Shown: positions 46,949 to 57,326 of the stretch, in pieces
Numbering within the stretch: position 1 is the first letter of the stretch
Layout of the letters: each line of letters starts with the position of its first letter
Assembly: GCF_002250625.1 (NCBI RefSeq)
Contig: NZ_NMVQ01000012.1
Span: 62,001-126,000 of the forward strand
DNA: 64,000 bases
Direction: 5' to 3'
From: Enemella dayhoffiae
GTDB lineage: Bacteria; Actinomycetota; Actinomycetes; Propionibacteriales; Propionibacteriaceae
The notes under the pieces: model-generated
Database searches by the model: none
Told to the model about the DNA's origin: nothing
Seen by the model: only the letters and a program-made list of their open reading frames with translations
Position numbers and translations under genes: made by a program

Positions 46949-47005
46949 AAGGTTTTTGAACAGTTGGTCAGGAGCCTTGAAATGCGCTCTGCCTAGGGGA
47001 AACAC

Positions 47006-47058
47006 TGGTGGGCGGTACCAGATTTGAACTGATGACCTCTTCCGTGTCAGGGAAGCGC
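47006..47058. repeat. Right att repeat of the island (within tRNA-Val)
   Basis: Fifty-three bases are identical to 36770-36822. They contain the tRNA 3' end through the anticodon arm, so integration here left the tRNA intact. Confidence 0.92.
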
Positions 47059-47081
47059 GCTACCAACTGCGCCAACCGCCC
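47009..47081 (-). tRNA. tRNA-Val (anticodon GAC), island attachment site
   Basis: GGGCGGT (47010-47016) pairs with ACCGCCC (47075-47081). The minus strand has D-arm GCGCAGTTGGTAGCGC, anticodon loop CTGACAC (GAC) and T-loop TTCAAAT. The length is 73 bases without CCA. Its 3' half is the island att core. Confidence 0.93.
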
Positions 47082-47082
47082 G

Positions 47083-47153
47083 AGGTGGGTACGGGATTTG
47101 AACCCGTGTACACGGATTTGCAGTCCGTTGCCTCGCCTCTCGGCCAACCCACC
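47083..47153 (-). tRNA. tRNA-Cys (anticodon GCA)
   Basis: Acceptor strands GGTGGGT (47084-47090) and ACCCACC (47147-47153) pair on the minus strand. The anticodon loop CTGCAAA gives GCA. Discriminator U73 is the usual Cys identity base. One base separates it from tRNA-Val. Confidence 0.93.
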
Positions 47154-47196
47154 CTGGTGAGGGATTCCTCCCTCGGGTGGAAGTACCCACTCTCCG

Positions 47197-47269
47197 AGCG
47201 GACGACGGGATTCGAACCCGCGACCCTCACCTTGGCAAGGTGATGCTCTACCAGCTGAGCCACGTCCGC
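47197..47269 (-). tRNA. tRNA-Gly (anticodon GCC)
   Basis: GCGGACG (47198-47204) pairs with CGTCCGC (47263-47269). The anticodon loop TTGCCAA on the minus strand gives GCC, and the T-loop is TTCGAAT. It is the first tRNA of the Gly-Cys-Val cluster. Confidence 0.93.
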
Positions 47270-47314
47270 ATGCCCCTGATCTGCGGGTTCTCACCCGTTT
47301 CAAGCGCGAGGAAA

Positions 47315-47343
47315 ACCATAGCCCACTTCCCCACCCCACGCAA
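47315..47343 (-). promoter_or_regulatory. Promoter of the tRNA Gly-Cys-Val cluster
   Basis: On the minus strand TTGCGT (47338-47343) and TATGGT (47315-47320) are separated by exactly 17 bases. The latter is about 45 bases before tRNA-Gly. Confidence 0.55.
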
Positions 47344-47394
47344 AAGCATTGACCGTCGCGCGCGCCGGATCAGGCGTACGCCGCTGTGGGCGCC

Positions 47395-49752
<2,358 letters not shown>

Positions 49753-49895
49753 CTGGGTTCCCCTCTTCGTCGGTCGAAACGCAATCTAGTGGCCTGACGC
49801 GACGTGAGGCCCAGACGTGACCGGCGACCGGGAACACTGAGGTCACTTCATGTCCGCAGATCCCTGAGGCAGACCCGCCGTGGCAGTCTTGGGAC

Positions 49896-50549
49896 ATGGC
49901 GATCACCCAGAAGCTCCGCGAGCAGGTCTCCCCCGTCCTCGGCCGCCTCCTGCGCGGACGGCGTGCGGGCGTACGCCACAGCGTGCGGTCGGCCCCCGAA
50001 CTCCAGGCGCCGGTCGAGATCGGCCTGGTCAGCCCGGACTTCCACCACGAGGGGATGATCGCTGAGGCCAACCGGGCACCGGCGAACACCTCCCCCGGTC
50101 TCGCCTGGCACGGCGTACCCGAGGGCACCCTGCAGCTGCTGCTGGTGGTCGAGGACATCGACGCACCCTTCAAGAAGCCGCTGATCCACGCGCTGGCGCT
50201 GATCGACCCCGAGCTCAGTCACCTCGAGTCCGGTGCGCTCGCCGAGGATTCAGAACGCGTACGCCTGCTCCCCGGCTCCTTCGGGCGGCGTGGCTATCAC
50301 GGCCCCAAGCCGCTGCCCGGGCACGGTGAGCACCGCTACGGGTTCCACCTGTACGCCCTGGACGCCCTGCTGCCCGCCACGGTGAGCGGGCTCGACGAGG
50401 TCCTGCGCGCCGCCGACGGGCGCGTGCTGGCCTGCGGCTTCCTCGAGGGGCGCGCCACCGACGACGGCTCCGGTGCGGAATCAGCCGAGCAGACCCGCGG
50501 CGTACGCGGTCGTCGCCGCGGGATCAACCTGCGCGATCTGCGGCACTGA
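49896..50549 (+). CDS. YbhB/YbcL-type phosphatidylethanolamine-binding protein
   Basis: This 217-residue protein has the PEBP/Raf-kinase-inhibitor-like fold: IGLVSPDFHHEGMIAEANRA, TSPGLAWHGVPEGTLQLLLV, DIDAPFKKPLIHALALID and GPKPLPGHGEHRYGFHLYAL. The ligand-site Asp, His and Pro are present. About 35 Arg-rich residues follow the domain. The function in bacteria is unclear. It is divergent from the UvrA-like gene with 143 bases between them. Confidence 0.85.
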   Translation: MAITQKLREQVSPVLGRLLRGRRAGVRHSVRSAPELQAPVEIGLVSPDFHHEGMIAEANRAPANTSPGLAWHGVPEGTLQLLLVVEDIDAPFKKPLIHALALIDPELSHLESGALAEDSERVRLLPGSFGRRGYHGPKPLPGHGEHRYGFHLYALDALLPATVSGLDEVLRAADGRVLACGFLEGRATDDGSGAESAEQTRGVRGRRRGINLRDLRH

Positions 50550-50597
50550 CCGCATGTGACTCTGGTCACTGCCGCATGGTCGGACTAGCGTGTCCTC

Positions 50598-51026
50598 ATG
50601 AGAGTCAAGGACGTACTTCAGCGCAAGGGTGGTGACGTGGTCACCATCGGTCCCGATGAGACGGTCCGGACGCTGGTCGAGCTGTTGCGCGACCACCGCA
50701 TCGGCGCGGTCGTCGTCTCCGACGATGGCTCAGGGATCCACGGGATCGTCAGCGAGCGCGACGTGGTCCGCCAGCTGGCCGACTCCGGCCACGAGGTGCT
50801 GGATCAGAATGTCGCCACCATCATGACCTCCGAGGTGCACACCTGTGAGCCGGGCGACGACATCGCCGAGCTGGCGGAGCGGATGACCGAGCTGCGGATC
50901 CGGCACCTGCCGGTCCTGGTCGACGGCCAGCTGTCGGCGATCGTCAGCATCGGCGACGTGGTCAGGCACCGGATCAGCCAGCTCACCGACGAACGGGACC
51001 AGCTGGAGGCGTACGTTCAGCAGTAG
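50598..51026 (+). CDS. CBS-domain protein
   Basis: This 142-residue protein is a tandem pair of CBS motifs: RKGGDVVTIGPDETVRTLVE with IGAVVVSDDGSGIHGIVSER, and VATIMTSEVHTCEPGDDIAE with HLPVLVDGQLSAIVSIGDVV. Such Bateman modules bind adenine nucleotides and regulate partners. There is no catalytic domain. It sits about 50 bases after the PEBP gene and may be transcribed with it. The target is unknown. Confidence 0.9.
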   Translation: MRVKDVLQRKGGDVVTIGPDETVRTLVELLRDHRIGAVVVSDDGSGIHGIVSERDVVRQLADSGHEVLDQNVATIMTSEVHTCEPGDDIAELAERMTELRIRHLPVLVDGQLSAIVSIGDVVRHRISQLTDERDQLEAYVQQ

Positions 51027-51168
51027 CGGGCGCCCCGGCGGGACCCCTGCCGTAACGATCCCGTCTCCCCCGGCGTGGTGGCGGTGGCGTGCGCCGCCCC
51101 GGCTGGGAGCATGAGAGCGCTCCACTTCCGAGTCGAGAGTGCTTCCCCATGTCGACAAGCCCTTCCCC

Positions 51169-52143
51169 ATGCTGACCGGAATGACACTGCCCATGCCCGA
51201 CCCGATCGCCAAGTCCCAGGGCACGACCGGTGCGGCCGGGCGGGCGCGTGCCCTCGGGCGGATCATGTGGCACACCCTCACCGCCTGCGTGCGCTACCGG
51301 GTGACCGGGCTGGCGGCGGAAGTCGCGTTCTTCGCCCTGCTCTCGCTGCCGCCGCTGATCTTCGGTCTGGCCGGCTCGGTGGGCGTGATCGCCAGCCGCT
51401 TCCCGGTCACCACCGTCGAGGGGTTCCGGGATCAGATCCTGCACTATGCCGCGCGGTTCATCACCCCGGACGCGGTGAACGAGGTGCTCGCGCCGACGCT
51501 GGACGAGGTGCTCTTCTCACCGCGCTTCGAGATCGTGTCGCTGGGCTTTCTGATCGCGCTGTGGTCGGGCTCGCGGGCGATGGCGGTGTTCGTCGACACG
51601 ATCACGATCATGTACGGGCTCGCCGGGGAGCGCGGGATCATCCGCACCCGGGTGTTGTCGTTCGGGGTGTACGTGGCGTTCCTGGTCGGCGGAGCGATCA
51701 TCCTGCCGCTGGTGGTGGCCGGGCCACGGGTGGTCGACCGGCTGCTGCCTGACGTCGTGGCCTGGCTCGGTCGGGCCTACTGGCCGATCGTGCTGGGCGT
51801 GTCGGTGCTGGTGCTGTGCTCGCTGCTGCACCTGGCCACGCCGGTCCGCAACCGGTGGCGCGCACACCTGCCCGGAGCGGTGCTGACGGTGCTGGCCTGG
51901 GTGGTCGGCTCCTGGGCGCTGCGCTGGGGACTGCTGGTGCTGGCCGGGACCGCCTCCATCTTCGGCCCGCTGGCGGCGCCGATCACCCTGCTCGCCTGGT
52001 TGTACCTGGTCGCCTTCGCCGTGCTGGTCGGCGGGGCGCTGAACGCCGCCATCGCCAAGGTCGCCCCGCGCTTCGCCGGAATCACCGCCGAGCAGGCCAA
52101 CCACGTGCTGGACCGTCCCGCGAAGGCTTCCGACAGCCCATAA
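51169..52143 (+). CDS. YihY/BrkB-family membrane protein, second copy
   Basis: This 324-residue protein has about six helices: LAAEVAFFALLSLPPLIFGL starts the family motif, then GFLIALWSGSRAMAVFVDTI, SFGVYVAFLVGGAIILPLVV and APITLLAWLYLVAFAVLVGG. It lacks the charged C-terminal extension of the copy at 15639. The start is uncertain: ATG at 51169, ATG at 51181 and GTG at 51139 are all in frame. The molecular function is unknown. Confidence 0.85.
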   Translation: MLTGMTLPMPDPIAKSQGTTGAAGRARALGRIMWHTLTACVRYRVTGLAAEVAFFALLSLPPLIFGLAGSVGVIASRFPVTTVEGFRDQILHYAARFITPDAVNEVLAPTLDEVLFSPRFEIVSLGFLIALWSGSRAMAVFVDTITIMYGLAGERGIIRTRVLSFGVYVAFLVGGAIILPLVVAGPRVVDRLLPDVVAWLGRAYWPIVLGVSVLVLCSLLHLATPVRNRWRAHLPGAVLTVLAWVVGSWALRWGLLVLAGTASIFGPLAAPITLLAWLYLVAFAVLVGGALNAAIAKVAPRFAGITAEQANHVLDRPAKASDSP

Positions 52144-52185
52144 ATGAACCGCCCTGCTGAAGTCATCCATATTATGGACAAGCAT

Positions 52186-52198
52186 CTCATTAATTGAG
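52186..52198. promoter_or_regulatory. AT-rich palindrome before the CbiX-like gene
   Basis: CTCATTAATTGAG is a 13-base near-palindrome in an unusually AT-rich stretch (52141-52230). It lies about 130 bases before the CbiX start, behind TGGACA (52174-52179). An operator or promoter is possible. Confidence 0.35.
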
Positions 52199-52331
52199 AA
52201 ATCGGTTGTGGTGATGGGTCCATAGGAGGTTGAGTAACCGAGCCGGCACCGTCGCCGATTCCGCCCACGGGTGGTGCACGCCCGGGCGCCGCCCGGCGGC
52301 ACCTCCTGTCCTAACTCAGGAAGGCACTGAG

Positions 52332-53138
52332 ATGGCAGCACCTGCACTCGTCCTGTTGGCCAATGGGAGCACCAGCCCCAAGGTGGCCGAGGTGGCCCAC
52401 GCCCTGCGCGTGCGGATGCAGGAGATGCGCCCGGAGGTGTCAGTGCACACGGCCTTCCTGGATCACTGCCCACCGAGCGGGCCGCAGGTGATCTCCCGAC
52501 TCGCGCGCGGACGTACCAGCGAGGTCGTCTTCGTGTCGATGAACCTGTCGGCCACCTTCGCCCCCGACGAGCGCGTCGGGTGCATGCTCGAGAAGGTGCG
52601 TGCCGCACACCCGCACCTGTCCTTCGCTCTCGCCCGCCCGGTCGGGCCCGAGGCCTCCCTGCTCAGCTTGGTCGACCGCAAACTGCGGGCGGCACTGTCC
52701 GCGGCCCACGCCGCCGAACTGGACGCACTGGTGCTGGCCGCCGAGGGCGCCCACGACCAGCGCAGCCAGGCCCTGCTGGCCCGGCGCGCCCGGCAGTGGT
52801 CGCTGCACCACAAGCTGCCGGTGCTCACCGCCAACGCCACCGGCAGCGCCCCAGGGACGGCGGCGGCGATCGCCTCCCTGCGGTCTCAGGGTCGGCGACA
52901 CATCGCCGTCGGCTCGCTGTTCCTCGCCCCGGACGAGAACTGGTGCGAGCAGGCCGAGCAGGCCCGGCGCGCCGGTGCGATCGCCATCTCCGAGCCGCTC
53001 GGCGCCCAGCAGGAACTGCTCGAGGTGGCCTGGGGACGCTACGCCGTCGCGGCCATGGACCTGGTCGACGTCGGGCTGCGGCCCGCGCAGGTGGCCGAGG
53101 AGACCACCGAACGGCACCTGCACGTGGTCGCCGGCTGA
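52332..53138 (+). CDS. CbiX/SirB-like chelatase family protein
   Basis: This 268-residue protein looks like two CbiX-type halves. ALVLLANGSTSPKVAEVAHA opens the first with Asn-Gly where many chelatases have HGS. SVHTAFLDHCPPSGPQVISR and SEVVFVSMNLSATFAPDERV follow. The second half starts VLTANATGSAPGTAAAIASL. The family inserts Co2+ or Fe2+ into sirohydrochlorin. The usual catalytic His of HGS is replaced by Asn, so activity needs checking. GGAAGGCACTGAG lies before the ATG. The gap 52144-52331 shows no recognised riboswitch. Confidence 0.72.
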   Translation: MAAPALVLLANGSTSPKVAEVAHALRVRMQEMRPEVSVHTAFLDHCPPSGPQVISRLARGRTSEVVFVSMNLSATFAPDERVGCMLEKVRAAHPHLSFALARPVGPEASLLSLVDRKLRAALSAAHAAELDALVLAAEGAHDQRSQALLARRARQWSLHHKLPVLTANATGSAPGTAAAIASLRSQGRRHIAVGSLFLAPDENWCEQAEQARRAGAIAISEPLGAQQELLEVAWGRYAVAAMDLVDVGLRPAQVAEETTERHLHVVAG

Positions 53139-53140
53139 GC

Positions 53141-54001
53141 TCAGCTCTCCTCGACCCGCTTGCGCTCGACCGCCACGTCGAAGTCGGCGGCCGGCCAGTG
53201 CGGGTCGAGGGCGCGCAGGTGCTCCAGCAGCAGTCGGGTGACCGCCCAGTTGCGATACCACTTGCGGTTCGCCGGCACCACGAACCACGGTGCGTGCTCG
53301 GTGCTGCAGCGGGTCAGCACGTCGGCGTACGCCTCCAGGTAGGCGGGCCACTTGAGCCGGGTGTCGACGTCGCCCGGGTTGTACTTCCAGTGTTTCTCGG
53401 GGTTGTCGAGGCGCTCCAGCAGGCGTTGCTTCTGTTCGTCGTGGGAGACGTTGAGGAAGCACTTGATGAGGGTGGTGCCCTGCTCGGTGAGCTCGGCCTC
53501 GAACTTGTTGATCTCGTCGAAACGCTTGCTCCATTCGGATTGCGGGACCAGGTTCTCCACGCGCACGACGAGCACGTCCTCATAGTGCGAGCGGTCGAAG
53601 ATGCCGATCATGCCGGGCCCGGGGAGGGCGTTCTTGATCCGCCACAGGTAGTGGTGCTTACGCTCCTCGGCGGTCGGAGCCTTGAACGCCTTGAGCTGGA
53701 TGCCCTGCGGGTCGACCAGCCCGACGCTGTGTCGGATCACGCCTCCCTTGCCGGAGGTGTCGAGTCCCTGCAGGAGCAGCAGCACGCGGCGCGCGCCGGG
53801 GTTGTCGCGGCCCTCGGCGTACAACCGTTCCTGCAGGTCGGACAGTTCCTCGGCCATCGTCTGGGTCTGCTCGATCGCGTCGTCCTTGCCCTCGCCCGGA
53901 TAGCCGGGCGTACCCTCGGCATCGAAATCCTCCACCCGAACCGTCGTTCGCGGCTCGACCCGGAGCGCGTCCGACACCAGAACGTTCTTCTGCTTCGCCA
54001 T
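53141..54001 (-). CDS. Polyphosphate kinase 2 family protein
   Basis: This 286-residue PPK2 domain protein uses polyphosphate to phosphorylate nucleotides. Walker A LLLLQGLDTSGKGGVIRHSV, Walker B-like GIFDRSHYEDVLVVRV and the lid NPEKHWKYNPGDVDTRLKWP are intact. The single-domain length fits the short PPK2 classes (NDP, or NMP-to-NTP). Donor direction cannot be read from the sequence. The ATG at 54001 begins MAKQKNVLV. It is convergent with the CbiX-like gene two bases away. Confidence 0.9.
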   Translation of the reverse strand: MAKQKNVLVSDALRVEPRTTVRVEDFDAEGTPGYPGEGKDDAIEQTQTMAEELSDLQERLYAEGRDNPGARRVLLLLQGLDTSGKGGVIRHSVGLVDPQGIQLKAFKAPTAEERKHHYLWRIKNALPGPGMIGIFDRSHYEDVLVVRVENLVPQSEWSKRFDEINKFEAELTEQGTTLIKCFLNVSHDEQKQRLLERLDNPEKHWKYNPGDVDTRLKWPAYLEAYADVLTRCSTEHAPWFVVPANRKWYRNWAVTRLLLEHLRALDPHWPAADFDVAVERKRVEES

Positions 54002-54058
54002 TGCGACATTCTGCCCCACCCAGCGGGGTTGCACTCGCTTCGGTCAAGGTGTCGCCGA

Positions 54059-54151
54059 ATGAGACGCCTCTTATGCACCCCCTTCGCCCGCGCCGCCGCC
54101 TTGACCGCCCTGCTCAGCCTCTTGTTGACCGTTGCCCCTACCGAAGGATGA
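54059..54151 (+). pseudogene. Orphan signal peptide, possible truncated secreted-protein gene
   Basis: ATG at 54059 encodes 30 residues, MRRLLCTPFARAAALTALLS and LLLTVAPTEG, then a stop. It resembles a signal peptide with no mature protein behind it. The following 100 bases stay coding-like in other frames (LLNLLGLLGQKIPGLAQFSP), so a frameshifted remnant is possible. There is no ribosome site. Confidence 0.3.
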
Positions 54152-54249
54152 CCCGGTGCTGAAGGCGTCGATCGGCCTCGGTGGCGATCTGATGGGCAAG
54201 ACCTGCTGAATCTGCTTGGCCTGCTGGGCCAGAAAATCCCCGGTCTTGC

Positions 54250-55314
54250 TCAGTTCTCGCCCACCCAGTTTGCGGCGACCTTGCGGCTCGGCTGCACCCG
54301 GGCCGGTTCCCCCGGCATCTTCGGATACTCAGGGGGATAGGGCATTTCGCCACCGTCGGGGGAGGTCGCGTCCCGGGCGTACCAGTCGAGCGCGATCCCG
54401 ATGTCACCGGGCTCGCTGTCATACATGGGTTTCCATACATCACCCAGCTCGGCATACCTGGCTGGCATGGTCACCACGGTGAAGTCGTCCGGGTCCACCT
54501 CTGGAAGTTCCTGCCAGGTCAACGGTGTCGACACCCGGGCCTGCGGCACCGGGCGGACGGAGTACGCGGAAGCGATGGTCCGGTCGCGCGCCATCTGGTT
54601 GTAGTCCACGAAGATGCGCTCCCCCCGCTCCTCCTTCCACCAGTTGGTGGTCACGCGGTCGGGCATGCGGCGAGCCAGTTCGCGCCCGATGGCGATCACT
54701 GCATGACGCGCGTCCACGAACGAACACCCCTGCACGGGAACGAAAACGTGCATCCCACGACCACCAGAGGTCTTCGGCCAACCAACCAGACCAGCCTCCT
54801 CGAGCACGCCGCGCAGCTCCTGGGCGGCGATGACCGCATCACCGAAATCCGTGCCCGGCTGAGGATCCAGGTCGATCCGCAGCTCGTCCACCGCCTCGGT
54901 GTCGGCCATGCGCACCGGCCACGGGTGAAATCGCAGGGTGCCGAGGTTTCCCATCCAGGCGAGGGTTGCCGGCTCGGTGGGGCACACCTCGTCAGCGGTT
55001 CTACCGGACGGGAAGGTGATGGTGGCGGTCTGCACCCAGTCGGGCGCTCCCTTGGGGACCCGCTTCTGATAGAACGCGTCCCCGCCATCCCCCATCCGGG
55101 TGACCAGGCGCATCCCTTCGCGCACACCGCCCGGCCACCGCTCCATCGTGGTGGGCCGCTGATAGAGGGCTGCAACCATGCCCTCGGCGACCGACAGGTA
55201 GTACTGCACCACGTCGAGCTTGGTCAGACCCAGATCGGGAAAGTACACCTTGTCCGGGCTGGAGACGCGTACGCTGCGCTCCCCCACCTTGAGCTCGATC
55301 GCTTTGGTCGGCAT
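54250..55314 (-). CDS. Stand-alone LigD-type primase-polymerase
   Basis: This 354-residue protein is the archaeo-eukaryotic primase-like polymerase domain of bacterial LigD. VSSPDKVYFPDLGLTKLDVV begins it. DELRIDLDPQPGTDFGDAVI holds the catalytic Asp pair, and TSGGRGMHVFVPV the His. RIFVDYNQMARDRTIASAYS and VRPVPQARVSTPLTWQEL finish the core. No ligase or 3'-phosphoesterase domain is attached and no Ku gene is in the window. Actinobacterial relatives make short gap-filling or translesion extensions. It is divergent from msrB. Confidence 0.9.
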   Translation of the reverse strand: MPTKAIELKVGERSVRVSSPDKVYFPDLGLTKLDVVQYYLSVAEGMVAALYQRPTTMERWPGGVREGMRLVTRMGDGGDAFYQKRVPKGAPDWVQTATITFPSGRTADEVCPTEPATLAWMGNLGTLRFHPWPVRMADTEAVDELRIDLDPQPGTDFGDAVIAAQELRGVLEEAGLVGWPKTSGGRGMHVFVPVQGCSFVDARHAVIAIGRELARRMPDRVTTNWWKEERGERIFVDYNQMARDRTIASAYSVRPVPQARVSTPLTWQELPEVDPDDFTVVTMPARYAELGDVWKPMYDSEPGDIGIALDWYARDATSPDGGEMPYPPEYPKMPGEPARVQPSRKVAANWVGEN

Positions 55315-55378
55315 GCGGCCAAGCCTAGGGCCGCCGATTCCGCCGGACTACCCTTGGGCCTTGAGACCAGGAGGGGTT

Positions 55379-55804
55379 ATGACCGAGCAGACCGGCAAGC
55401 TGAAGGTGATCAAGTCCGAGGCTGAGTGGCGCGCCCAGCTGAACGACCTGGAATACCGCGTGTTGCGCGGGGCCGCGACCGAGGCGCCGCACGTCGGCGA
55501 GTACACCGACACCAAGACCGTCGGCGTCTATCGCTGCAAGGCGTGCAACACCGAACTGTTCCGCAGCGAGACGAAGTTCGACAGCCACTGCGGGTGGCCC
55601 TCGTTCTATGCCCCGCTGGCCGAGGACCGGGTCATCTACGACACCGACCATCACCTGGGGTACGCCCGGACCGAGGTGCGCTGCGCGACCTGCGACTCAC
55701 ACCTGGGCCACGTGTTCGAGGGCGAGGGTTACGGTACGCCGACGGATCAGCGCTACTGCATCAACTCGATCGCGTTGTCGCTGGAGCCGGCCGAGGAGGG
55801 CTGA
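55379..55804 (+). CDS. msrB: Peptide methionine-R-sulfoxide reductase
   Basis: This 141-residue enzyme reduces methionine-R-sulfoxide in proteins. EYRVLRGAATEAPHVGEYTD opens the domain. Zinc ligands are CKAC and CATC. HCGWPSFYAPL and LGHVFEGEGYGTPTDQRYCI give the catalytic Cys and His. All residues are present, so it is a thioredoxin-dependent zinc type. AGGAGGGG lies just before the ATG at 55379. Its end overlaps the convergent DUF1203 gene by about 52 bases. Confidence 0.95.
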   Translation: MTEQTGKLKVIKSEAEWRAQLNDLEYRVLRGAATEAPHVGEYTDTKTVGVYRCKACNTELFRSETKFDSHCGWPSFYAPLAEDRVIYDTDHHLGYARTEVRCATCDSHLGHVFEGEGYGTPTDQRYCINSIALSLEPAEEG

Positions 55805-56271
55805 GTACGCCGCACCGCGCGGGTGATGAAGCACTGCGCGAGCAGGTTGCGCACGTGCACCTCGCTCACTTCCGGGTCGGCGAGGCACTCGCGCAGCGCG
55901 TCCTGTACGCCGCCACCGGGCGGAACGACGACGTTGCGTTCATAGCGCATCGCGCCGTTGTGGTCGTACGCCCGCAGCACGCGATCGCCCTCGTCGAGCC
56001 AGTCGGGAAACTCGTCCGCAAAGGGAATCGGGCATTCGTCGGCATGGATGAACACCGGCCCAACCTCCCGCCAGGCGCAGTTGGTGGGCAGGGGCGCATG
56101 ACCGATCAGCGCGACCCGCTCCCCCTGCGCAGACTTGCGGAGGCAGCAGCGCAGTTGTCGGCCAGGGGCGCGGTCCTCGGACACCTCGATCGGATGTCCG
56201 TGGAGGTCGTGACCGGTTCGGCGAATCTCATCCAGCTCGTCGGCGGGAATGGGCAGCAATTGAATGTCCAT
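55753..56271 (-). CDS. DUF1203-family protein
   Basis: This 172-residue protein begins MDIQLLPIPADELDEIRRTG. It has the family blocks QLRCCLRKSAQGERVALIGH, GPVFIHADECPIPFADEFPD and HVRNLLAQCFITRAVRRTQP. The function is unknown. Its last 52 bases overlap the convergent msrB end. From 56272 to 56456 no gene or hairpin is visible. Confidence 0.8.
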   Translation of the reverse strand: MDIQLLPIPADELDEIRRTGHDLHGHPIEVSEDRAPGRQLRCCLRKSAQGERVALIGHAPLPTNCAWREVGPVFIHADECPIPFADEFPDWLDEGDRVLRAYDHNGAMRYERNVVVPPGGGVQDALRECLADPEVSEVHVRNLLAQCFITRAVRRTQPSSAGSSDNAIELMQ

Positions 56272-56456
56272 GTCCCGTAGTCGTCGCGGTGGAGTCAGCC
56301 GTGAGGTGAGTTGGCCGCAGGTTTTCTCGAGTCGCGGAACCAACCGAGGGCATGGGCTTACGTTCCTTGAGTCGCAGGGCATGCGAAGCAATGCAAATCC
56401 TCACCCAACGAATTCCGGGATCTGTGGAAAGAAGTCTGGAGGCAGATGCCGTGGGC

Positions 56457-57326
56457 TCACCCGCCCGTGCGGACCGACACCAACTCACCCACCGGCAACC
56501 GCATAGGCGGACCAGTCCGCTCCAACGGCAACGTGCCCGTCTGCCCCAACCCCGACCACGTCACCTCCCAAAACGTCGTCGCCGACACCGCGTAACTGCC
56601 GCCCTTCGGCGACGGCTTCAGATACCGATGACCACAACTCGGGGATGGGGCAGCCGGAGCCACCCCCGAGTGATACGGCGTCGTCCACCCACAGAACTTC
56701 ACCGTCCCATCACCCAGATCAAACCGCGTAGTCGTCCGACGCGCCGACAGCATCAGAGTGATCCCCTGCTCAGTCACCGTCGCGTCATACCGATCCTGAC
56801 CCTCGGCCCACAACCACAACGGATAACCCACCACCGCCATCTTCCACTCATTCACAGACGGATCCGGCCCCACCCGCGCCACCGGCGCCGGCACCTGCAA
56901 CCGCAACGCCGCCCGCTGCGCCACCACCCGCGGATCCGGCGGAGGAGGAACCACCGCCCCCGGAGCAGCCACGGGCGCAGGTCCACCACACCCAGGTGCC
57001 GTCTTGGCCCCCAGGAGCCCACCACAAGTCTCCACCGGCTGCAGCCCCCGCCTCACCCGATCCTGATCCTCCGGACCCAACACGGACCCTCCACGCGAGG
57101 AGACACCTAACCCCTCTGATGTACCAGCGTTCGAGCGATTGCTCTTCGTATTACTGTCCCCTCCCGGCCGCACAGAAATGCGTTCACCGCGAAGAGCCGG
57201 TTCTGGCGCGACGCTGACATGCGTGCTTTCGACGTTCCCGCCCTTGTCCGCGGCAGCCGGGGCACCGTTGCCAAATCCGACTGAGATCCCGAGCACCACC
57301 GAGATGCACCCGCTCACCAGTCGCAC
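56457..57326 (-). CDS. Secreted protein of unknown function
   Basis: This 289-residue protein starts with GTG at 57326. The signal peptide is MRLVSGCISVVLGISVGFGN, ending in an APAAA region. A low-complexity stretch and a Pro-rich linker (VAAPGAVVPPPPDPRVV) precede the domain VGYPLWLWAEGQDRYDATVT, FDLGDGTVKFCGWTTPYHSG and TFWEVTWSGLGQTGTLPLER. Cysteines suggest disulfides. Similar secreted proteins with the GYPLWLWA motif are common in actinobacteria, uncharacterised. It overlaps the preceding lipoprotein gene by 13 bases. Confidence 0.7.
   Translation of the reverse strand: MRLVSGCISVVLGISVGFGNGAPAAADKGGNVESTHVSVAPEPALRGERISVRPGGDSNTKSNRSNAGTSEGLGVSSRGGSVLGPEDQDRVRRGLQPVETCGGLLGAKTAPGCGGPAPVAAPGAVVPPPPDPRVVAQRAALRLQVPAPVARVGPDPSVNEWKMAVVGYPLWLWAEGQDRYDATVTEQGITLMLSARRTTTRFDLGDGTVKFCGWTTPYHSGVAPAAPSPSCGHRYLKPSPKGGSYAVSATTFWEVTWSGLGQTGTLPLERTGPPMRLPVGELVSVRTGG

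Larger units (their letters stand above)
36770..47058. mobile_element. Genomic island integrated in tRNA-Val(GAC)
   Basis: About 10.2 kb lies between two perfect copies of a 53-bp sequence, one of them inside an intact tRNA-Val(GAC). Contents are phage- and plasmid-like: a T4 rIIB-like protein, a DUF1643 protein, an HTH/zeta-toxin pair, a NERD-domain protein, a truncated transfer-like membrane protein and an HTH gene. A 15-bp repeat (CAACTGCACCCAAAC) sits 58-86 bases inside each end, as integrase arm sites do. No integrase is visible. Four or more genes are frameshifted, unlike the flanking chromosome. Confidence 0.88.

Noticed and set aside
36770-47058. CRISPR array or short regularly spaced repeats.
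   Set aside because: Repeats seen are two att copies and two or three arm-like sites only; there is no periodic spacing.
52580-54151. A 523-codon plus frame through the CbiX and PPK2 region.
   Set aside because: It runs across two real genes in other frames. Only its last 30 codons look like a signal peptide and are listed separately.
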